NCBI GenBank assembly: GCA_035719045.1
Contig: DASTGO010000028.1
Location: 1-28,408, forward strand
Source of the DNA: DASTGO01 sp035719045
GTDB lineage: Bacteria > Actinomycetota > Actinomycetes > Actinomycetales > Kineosporiaceae
Direction of reading: 5' to 3'
Length of the DNA stretch: 28,408 bases
Position 1 is the first letter of the stretch. Every line of letters starts with the position of its first letter. The notes below the pieces were generated by a model. That model searched no databases. It saw only the letters and a list, made by a program, of their open reading frames with translations, and was not told the origin of the DNA. The position numbers and the translations under genes were made by a program. This document shows, in pieces, positions 23,190-28,408 of this stretch.

Positions 23190-26100
23190 TCAGACGTTGC
23201 GCCGGTACTGTCCACCGACCTCGAACAGGGCGCCCGTGAGCTGCCCGAGCGAACAGACCCGGACGGCGTCCATCAGCACGTCGAAGACGTTGCCGCCGGT
23301 GGTGGCGGCCTCCCGCAGCCGGTGCAGCGCGGCCGGCGCCTCGTGCGCGTGCCGGGCGTGGAACTCGGCCAGCCGGCGCAGCTGGGACTGCTTCTCCTCC
23401 TGCGTTCCGCGGGCGAGCTCGACCGGGCCGGTCGGGGGCCGTCCGTGCGGGTCGAGGCCGTGTTGGTCCAGGCTCTGCTGGTCCAAGAAGGTGTTCACCC
23501 CGACGATCGGCAGCGAGCCGTCGTGCTTGCGCTGCTCGTACAGCATCGACTCGTCCTGGATCCTCCCGCGCTGGTACCCGGTCTCCATCGCCCCGAGGAC
23601 CCCGCCGCGCTCGCTGATCCGCTCGAACTCCGCGAGCACCGCCTCCTCGACCAGGTCGGTGAGCTCGGCGACCACATACGAGCCCTGCAGCGGGTTCTCG
23701 CAGCCGGCCAGCCCCCACTCCTTCTCGATGACCAGCTGGATGGCCAGCGCCCGGCGCACCGAGTGTTCCGTCGGGGTGGTGACCGCCTCGTCATAGGCGT
23801 TGGTGTGCAAGGAGTTCGCGTTGTCGTACATCGCGCACAGGGCCTGCAGGGTGGTCCGGATGTCGTTGAAGTCCATCTCCTGCGCGTGCAGCGAGCGGCC
23901 CGAGGTCTGCACGTGGTACTTCAGTTTCTGCGACCGCTCGCCCGCGCCGTAGCGGTCCCGCATCGCGATCGCCCAGATCCGGCGGGCCACCCGCCCGAGC
24001 ACCGTGTACTCCGCATCCATCCCGTTGCTGAAGAAGAAGGACAGGTTCGGTGCGAAGTCGTCGATCGCCATGCCGCGGGCCAGGTAGCTCTCCACGTAGG
24101 TGAAGCCGTTGGCCAGGGTGAAGGCGAGCTGGCTGATCGGGTTCGCCCCGGCCTCCGCGATGTGGTAGCCGCTGACGGACACGGAGTAGAAGTTGCCGAC
24201 CCCGTGGTCGATGAACCACTGCTGGACGTCGCCCATGCAGCGCAGCGCGAAGTCGGTGCTGAAGATGCAGGTGTTCTGCCCCTGGTCCTCCTTGAGGATG
24301 TCCGCCTGGACGGTGCCCCGGACGGTACGCAGTACCCCGGCCCTGACCGCGGTCGCCTCCGCGTCGTCCGGCTCGCGGTTCTCCTTCTCGCGGAAGGCGT
24401 CCAGCCGCTGGTCGATCGCGGTGTTGAGGAACATCGCCAGGATGGCCGGTGCCGGGCCGTTGATGGTCATGGACACCGAGGTCGACGGGTCGCACAGGTC
24501 GAATCCGGAGTACAGCACCTTCAGGTCGTCCAGGGTGGCGATCGAGACCCCCGAGGTGCCGACCTTGCCGTAGACGTCCGGCCGGGGCTGCGGGTCCCTC
24601 CCGTACAGGGTGACCGAGTCGAAGGCCGTCGACAGCCGGGTCGCGGGCTGCCCCGCGGACAGCAGGTGGAACCGCCGGTTGGTCCGGAACGCATCGCCCT
24701 CCCCGGCGAACATCCGGGCCGGCGCCTCCGCCTCCCGCTTGAACGGGAAAACCCCTGCGGCGTAAGGGAATTCGCCGGGGAGGTTCTCGTCCCGCAGGAA
24801 GCGCAGCAGGTCCGACTCGTCGGTGATCCGGGGCAGGGCGACCCGGGGGACGGCCGTGCCGGACAGGGTGACCCGGCGCAGCGGGGTGCGGATCTCCCGG
24901 CCGCGCACGCTGTAGCGGAACTCCTCCCCGGCGTACGCCCCGGCCCGTACCGGCCAGTCGGCGAGCAGTCGCCGGGTGTCCTCGTCGATCCCGGACTCGG
25001 CCCGGCGCACCAGTTCCTCGACCGCGGACGGATCCTGCCCGGCGGCCACCAGTTCGCGGACCGCGGTGCGCAGGTGGCTGCCCCGGCGGACCGCGGCGCA
25101 CAGCTCGCCGGTGCGGGCGTGGTAGGCGCGCACGGTCGCGGCGATGTCCGCCAGGTAGCGGACCCGGGAGGCCGGGATCATCGACGCCAGCCCCGTGGAG
25201 GCTCGCCCGGGGACCCGTGGCAGGATCCCGGCGCTGACGGGTAGTCCCTTGCCCGCCAGGGCGTCCCGCAGGAAGTGGTAGAGCGCGGTCACGCCGTCGT
25301 CGTCGAAACGGGCCGCGCTGGTGCCGAACACGGGCATGTCCTGCCAGGAGGAGCCGAAGGCCTCCCGGTTGCGGACCAGCTGCCGGCCCACGTCTCGGCG
25401 GGCATCCTCCGCCCCGCGCCGCTCGAACTTGTTGATGGCCACCACATCCGCCAGATCGAGCATGTCGATCTTCTCCAGCTGCGAGGCCGCCCCGTACTCG
25501 GGGGTCATCACGTACAGCGAGACGTCGACCAGGTCCACGATCGCGGACTCGCCCTGTCCGATGCCCGGTGTCTCCACGATCACCAGGTCGTAGCCGGCGG
25601 CCCGGCAGGCGTCGATCACGTCCGGCAGGTGTTCGGGCAACTGCCCGGCGCCGCCGCGGGTGGCCAGGGAGCGGAAGAAGGTCCGCCCGGGGGCCAGGGC
25701 GTTCATCCGGATCCGGTCCCCGAGCAGGGCGCCCCCGCCGCGCCTCCGGGTCGGGTCGACGGCCAGCACGGCGATGCGCAGCTTGTCCTCCTGGTCGGTG
25801 CGCAGCCGGCGGATCAGCTCGTCGGTCAGCGAGGACTTCCCAGAGCCGCCCGTCCCGGTGATCCCCAGCACGGGGACGCTGCGCCGGCCCGCCGCCTCCC
25901 GGACGGTCGTCAGCAGGGTGGGGTCGGCCCGCCCGGCCTCCACCTGGGTGATCGCCCGGGCCAGGGCCAGGTCGTCCCCGGCGAGCACGGACCGCGGGTC
26001 CGGCGGGGTGGCCGCCAGGTCCACGTCGCAGGCGGCCACCATGGAGTTGACCATCCCGGGTAGGCCCATCCGCTGCCCGTCCTCCGGCGAGAAGATCCGG

Positions 26101-26459
26101 GCCACGCCGCGTCCGTGCAGGGCCGCGATCTCCTCGGGGACGATCACCCCGCCCCCGCCGCCGAACACCTGGACGTGCGCCGCGCCGCGCTCCCGCAGCA
26201 GGTCCACCAGGTAGCCGAAGTACTCGACGTGGCCGCCCTGGTAGGAGCTGACCGCGATGCCCTGGACGTCCTCCTGGACGGCCGCGTCGACCACTTCGAG
26301 GGCTCCGCGGTCGTGCCCGAGGTGGATGACCTCCGCGCCCTGGCTCTGCAGGATCCGGCGCATGATGTTGATCGAGGCGTCGTGCCCGTCGAACAGGGCG
26401 GCCGCGGTGACGAACCGGACCGGGTGGGCAGGGACGTGCGGGGCGGCGGGCTGCGTCAT
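23190..26459 (-). CDS. icmF: Fused isobutyryl-CoA mutase IcmF
   Basis: A 1089-residue adenosylcobalamin enzyme, about the family's usual length. Residues 15-145 bind B12 (FDGHDASI with His26 as base, SSYQGGH 71-77, GGGGVIV 101-107). Residues 195-405 are the MeaI-like GTPase: P-loop GTGGSGKS (202-209), VETPGIGQ, and NKFE (343-346) in place of canonical NKxD. A linker leads to the mutase barrel (about 540-1089), including GKVGTSGVSI, GYHIAEAGA with His766 and NANSLHTNAYDEA. Phe571 (FPF) and Gln728 (QNTCIFST) appear to occupy the positions of Tyr89 and Arg207 of methylmalonyl-CoA mutase, the isobutyryl-type pair. It interconverts isobutyryl- and n-butyryl-CoA (some also isovaleryl/pivalyl-CoA). 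ATG 26459 has GGGGAG with a 6-nt spacer. Single-gene unit. Confidence 0.96.
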   Translation of the reverse strand: MTQPAAPHVPAHPVRFVTAAALFDGHDASINIMRRILQSQGAEVIHLGHDRGALEVVDAAVQEDVQGIAVSSYQGGHVEYFGYLVDLLRERGAAHVQVFGGGGGVIVPEEIAALHGRGVARIFSPEDGQRMGLPGMVNSMVAACDVDLAATPPDPRSVLAGDDLALARAITQVEAGRADPTLLTTVREAAGRRSVPVLGITGTGGSGKSSLTDELIRRLRTDQEDKLRIAVLAVDPTRRRGGGALLGDRIRMNALAPGRTFFRSLATRGGAGQLPEHLPDVIDACRAAGYDLVIVETPGIGQGESAIVDLVDVSLYVMTPEYGAASQLEKIDMLDLADVVAINKFERRGAEDARRDVGRQLVRNREAFGSSWQDMPVFGTSAARFDDDGVTALYHFLRDALAGKGLPVSAGILPRVPGRASTGLASMIPASRVRYLADIAATVRAYHARTGELCAAVRRGSHLRTAVRELVAAGQDPSAVEELVRRAESGIDEDTRRLLADWPVRAGAYAGEEFRYSVRGREIRTPLRRVTLSGTAVPRVALPRITDESDLLRFLRDENLPGEFPYAAGVFPFKREAEAPARMFAGEGDAFRTNRRFHLLSAGQPATRLSTAFDSVTLYGRDPQPRPDVYGKVGTSGVSIATLDDLKVLYSGFDLCDPSTSVSMTINGPAPAILAMFLNTAIDQRLDAFREKENREPDDAEATAVRAGVLRTVRGTVQADILKEDQGQNTCIFSTDFALRCMGDVQQWFIDHGVGNFYSVSVSGYHIAEAGANPISQLAFTLANGFTYVESYLARGMAIDDFAPNLSFFFSNGMDAEYTVLGRVARRIWAIAMRDRYGAGERSQKLKYHVQTSGRSLHAQEMDFNDIRTTLQALCAMYDNANSLHTNAYDEAVTTPTEHSVRRALAIQLVIEKEWGLAGCENPLQGSYVVAELTDLVEEAVLAEFERISERGGVLGAMETGYQRGRIQDESMLYEQRKHDGSLPIVGVNTFLDQQSLDQHGLDPHGRPPTGPVELARGTQEEKQSQLRRLAEFHARHAHEAPAALHRLREAATTGGNVFDVLMDAVRVCSLGQLTGALFEVGGQYRRNV

Positions 26460-26496
26460 CGGGTGCTCCCCGGCGGCTGAGAAACTTGGACGTCAA

Positions 26497-26527
26497 ACAG
26501 TATGGCTTCCATGAAGTTCGCTGTCGA
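26497..26527 (-). promoter_or_regulatory. Candidate icmF promoter
   Basis: On the minus strand TCGACA (plus 26522-26527) precedes TACTGT (plus 26497-26502) with a 19-nt spacer. The -10 fits TANNNT and the -35 differs from TTGACA in one base; the spacing is longer than ideal. The GTWACC repeat at 26529-26545 lies directly upstream. Confidence 0.4.
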
Positions 26528-26528
26528 C

Positions 26529-26545
26529 GTAACCAATTCGTTACC
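26529..26545. promoter_or_regulatory. GTWACC direct repeat with 11-bp period, MtrA/GlnR-like
   Basis: GTAACC (26529-26534) and GTTACC (26540-26545) are direct repeats 11 bp apart; GTAAC and GTTAC also read as an inverted pair. GTnAC-n6 repeats are recognised by OmpR-class regulators such as MtrA and GlnR in actinomycetes. The second half covers the -35 zone of the transglycosylase promoter, and MtrA is known to control cell-wall hydrolases. The assignment is an inference. Confidence 0.4.
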
Positions 26546-26560
26546 AGCCGTGCCCTTGGC

Positions 26561-26566
26561 TACAGT
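26561..26566 (+). promoter_or_regulatory. -10 element of the transglycosylase gene
   Basis: TACAGT (TANNNT) on the plus strand, preceded by GGC. Transcription should start near 26573, giving a leader of about 100 nt. The -35 is poor and is covered by the GTWACC repeat, in line with an activated promoter. Confidence 0.45.
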
Positions 26567-26582
26567 GAGTAGCACTACTCAC
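26565..26582. promoter_or_regulatory. 18-bp palindrome at the predicted transcription start
   Basis: GTGAGTA (26565-26571) and TACTCAC (26576-26582) are perfect inverted arms around GCAC. The centre lies at the expected start point of the transglycosylase transcript. It could be a repressor operator or the first hairpin of the leader RNA. Confidence 0.5.
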
Positions 26583-26671
26583 GGGTAAGCGTCACGAGCG
26601 CCGGACTTTGTCGGGAATTCGTCACGCCCCGGGGGTTGTCAGAGCGTGGTCACACCGAGAGGGTGGTCCGC

Positions 26672-28291
26672 GTGACTGATACGGCCCCACCTTCTCGTTA
26701 CCACGAGACGTCGGCGACGTCGCAGCGCAGGGCGAAACTGCCGTCCGTGGCCACCGGGAAGGGGCGGGACGCCAGCTCATTGCCCATCGGGGTCCTGCTG
26801 TCGGCCGAGGGCGGCATCAAGCCGTCCGGTGGCCCGGCCACCCCGTCCGGCGGGATCGAGGCCACCTGGGGTGAGCCGCGTTCCTCCTCGACCCCCCTGC
26901 CGCGACGCGAGCCGCGTGGCCCGGGGCGCGCGGAACGCCATGAGGTCTCGCCGACCCCGTCCCGTCCGCTGCCCCGCCGCCGGGATCTGCGCGGAGGGTC
27001 CCCCAGTGAGCGCTCCGGTGGTTCCTGGGCCCCGCGCAGCTACCCCGTCAAGGCGTCCGAGGCCGAGGAACTGCCGCCCGGTGTGGTCCGCCTCGACGAG
27101 CCCGTCGCCGCGGCCCCGGCCCGGTCGAAGGCCTCCGCCGGGGCGACCGGGCAGACCGACTCCGACACCCGGCTGATCGTTCCGCGCCATGACCGCGCCA
27201 CCCTGTTCACCGACCCCAACGGCACCGGCCGGATCAGCCGGTTGCTGCGCCCGGTCCCGGACGGCCCGGTGACCGGCTCGCTGGATGTCGACGCCGACCT
27301 GTTCACCCCGGCCTCGGAGCGGCGGGCCCGGCTCACCGCGAGCCAGGGCATCCCCGTTGTGGACACCCCCTCCGGCGGTATCCCCACGGCCTACCCCCGG
27401 CGCCGGGACCTGCGGGGCAAGGGCGCCGCCCCGGTGACCGGCCCGGTGACGACAGGTCCCGTGACCGGCCCGGTGCCCGCAGCCGGCGGGAGCTCCTTCG
27501 TGCCCACCCAGTCCGGGCCCGCGGCCTGTTCCGGGGGGATCCCGCTGGGCACCCTGCCCCGGCGCCGGGACCTGCGGCACGGCGGGACCGGCCCGATCCC
27601 GGTGGTCGCGCAGCCCGAACCCGAGACAGCCGAGCGGACCGGTGGTGAGCGCACCGGGGCGATCGCCGTCGGTGTGGCCCGGGCCGCGGTGATGACGATG
27701 CTCGTCGGCGTGGGCTATGCCGTGGTCGGCGGGCACCAGTTCCACTTCGACGGAGGCGGCGACTCCGCGTCGCCGGACGCCGCCGGCGCGATGATGGCCG
27801 GCCAGTCCGCCACCACGACCACCAAGACCAAGATCGACTGGGACGCGCACAGCGAGGTGGCCGCGATCAAGGCCGCCGCGGAGCAGCAGCGGGCCGCCGC
27901 CGCGGAGCGGGCCGCCGCCCAGGTGCAGGCCGCCAAGGCCGCGGCGGACGCCCGGGCCGCGGAAGTCGCCGCGGTCACCCGTGACGCCCAGCGCAACCCG
28001 CAGGCCGTGGCCAAGCTGCTGGCGGCCCAGCGGGGCTGGGGGAGCACCCAGTTCACCTGCCTGGACCTGCTCTGGACCAAGGAGAGCGGCTGGAACTACC
28101 GGGCCACCAACCCGTCCTCCGGCGCCTACGGCATCCCGCAGGCGCTGCCCGGCAGCAAGATGGGCGCCATCGCCAGTGACTGGCGGACCAATCCGACCAC
28201 CCAGATCAAGTGGGGTCTGAACTACATCGCCGATGTGTACGGCACGCCGTGCGGTGCCTGGTCACACAGCAAGCGGACCGGCTGGTACTGA
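26672..28291 (+). CDS. Membrane-anchored lytic transglycosylase-like protein with PRRRDLR repeats
   Basis: A 539-residue protein. Residues 1-325 are a Pro/Arg/Gly-rich, probably cytoplasmic segment with the motif [LY]PRRRDLR at 100-107, 241-248 and 295-302, and a looser LPRREPR at 76-82. One membrane helix spans about 330-350. An Ala/Glu-rich coiled coil follows (about 385-445), then a small SLT/goose-lysozyme-like domain (about 450-539) with LLWTKESGWNYRATNPSSGAYGIPQALPG. Glu471 is the likely catalytic acid, and Cys463 and Cys527 may pair. Such domains cleave peptidoglycan glycan strands. The GTG at 26672 has GAGAGGG eight bases upstream; TTG 26636 and GTG 26663 are alternatives. The long cytoplasmic half is unusual. 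Confidence 0.85.
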   Translation: MTDTAPPSRYHETSATSQRRAKLPSVATGKGRDASSLPIGVLLSAEGGIKPSGGPATPSGGIEATWGEPRSSSTPLPRREPRGPGRAERHEVSPTPSRPLPRRRDLRGGSPSERSGGSWAPRSYPVKASEAEELPPGVVRLDEPVAAAPARSKASAGATGQTDSDTRLIVPRHDRATLFTDPNGTGRISRLLRPVPDGPVTGSLDVDADLFTPASERRARLTASQGIPVVDTPSGGIPTAYPRRRDLRGKGAAPVTGPVTTGPVTGPVPAAGGSSFVPTQSGPAACSGGIPLGTLPRRRDLRHGGTGPIPVVAQPEPETAERTGGERTGAIAVGVARAAVMTMLVGVGYAVVGGHQFHFDGGGDSASPDAAGAMMAGQSATTTTKTKIDWDAHSEVAAIKAAAEQQRAAAAERAAAQVQAAKAAADARAAEVAAVTRDAQRNPQAVAKLLAAQRGWGSTQFTCLDLLWTKESGWNYRATNPSSGAYGIPQALPGSKMGAIASDWRTNPTTQIKWGLNYIADVYGTPCGAWSHSKRTGWY

Positions 28292-28319
28292 TCCCGCCAC
28301 CCATGCCGTGACAGCAGCG

Positions 28320-28340
28320 ATGCCGTAGCAGCAGCGGCAT
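28320..28340 (+). terminator. Small hairpin after the transglycosylase gene
   Basis: ATGCCG (28320-28325) pairs with CGGCAT (28335-28340) around TAGCAGCAG. It is weak on its own but precedes the strong terminator at 28361. Confidence 0.3.
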
Positions 28341-28360
28341 CCCCGGCACGGACATCACCG

Positions 28361-28403
28361 GACGCGGACGGCCGGACCCGCCCGGGGGCCGGCCGTCCGC
28401 GTC
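28361..28403 (+). terminator. Strong hairpin terminator
   Basis: GACGCGGACGGCCGG (28361-28375) pairs without mismatch over 15 bp with 28389-28403, around a 13-nt loop. It is 69 nt after the transglycosylase stop. It may also serve a gene beyond the window edge. Confidence 0.8.
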
Positions 28404-28408
28404 GGCGG

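Noticed and set aside
22557..25244. Plus-strand open frame of 895 codons opposite icmF
   Set aside because: The composition is Gly/Arg/Pro/Val-rich low complexity with no family features. It is a GC-rich mirror of icmF, which has clear catalytic motifs throughout.
23791..26496. Minus-strand open frame of 901 codons overlapping icmF in another frame
   Set aside because: Arg/Gly/Pro-rich translation without domains; the icmF frame carries B12, GTPase and mutase motifs.
26583..26671. c-di-AMP (ydaO-type) riboswitch upstream of the transglycosylase
   Set aside because: Considered because such riboswitches precede cell-wall hydrolases in actinomycetes, but I cannot find its conserved core sequences and the leader seems too short.

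Overview
The window is high-GC DNA (strong G/C bias at third codon positions, many GTG starts, 4-nt GTGA gene overlaps, TANNNT -10 boxes) and fits the chromosome of an actinomycete (Actinomycetota). Evidence for this includes a tRNA Glu-Asp-Phe cluster without encoded CCA ends, a fused isobutyryl-CoA mutase IcmF, a LolA-like lipoprotein-carrier fold in an apparently single-membrane organism, and PP2C/SpoIIE-type signalling. Genus cannot be fixed from the sequence alone. I see no phage, insertion sequence, CRISPR array or rRNA.

Layout. 1-280: three tRNA genes on the minus strand. 592-4543: single genes, namely an NAD-dependent epimerase, a small zincin-like metallopeptidase, a TetR regulator with a large palindrome in front, a multi-pass membrane protein, and a pyridoxamine-phosphate-oxidase-fold flavin-type protein preceded by a DosR-like box. 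4722-6563: a membrane sensor with 7TM-PAS-PP2C architecture. 6701-11935: a tightly coupled plus-strand operon with a 33-codon leader ORF, a MacA/HlyD-type adaptor, a MacB-type ATPase, a MacB/FtsX-type permease, a membrane-anchored DUF5666-like protein and a small lipoprotein. 12026-13351: an MFS transporter, separated by a bidirectional hairpin from a convergent APC amino-acid permease (13516-15084).

15366-18450 (minus): a LolA-like exported protein, an ABC-2 ATPase and its permease, ending in a hairpin terminator. 18781-23029 (minus): an SsuABC/TauABC-type uptake system (lipoprotein binding protein, ATPase, permease) behind a MarR regulator and an NTF2-like lipoprotein. 23190-26459 (minus): IcmF. 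26672-28291 (plus): a large membrane-anchored lytic transglycosylase with a repeated PRRRDLR motif in its cytoplasmic half, closed by a perfect 15-bp terminator stem.

The most interesting signals are regulatory and architectural. A 14-nt motif, CAGGTWCCTCTCAG, sits about 50 nt upstream of both the MacAB-like operon and the LolA-ABC operon 12 kb away, which suggests one OmpR-type response regulator for both envelope transport systems. The MacAB-like operon starts with an uncharted coupled leader peptide, and nearly all its exported parts carry long Gly/Ser low-complexity inserts. Its terminal lipoprotein has two copies of a short repeat with cysteines in complementary positions. The transglycosylase has several copies of a basic RRRDLR motif that could be a docking site. 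An 11-bp-period GTWACC repeat and a separate 18-bp palindrome lie between IcmF and the transglycosylase.
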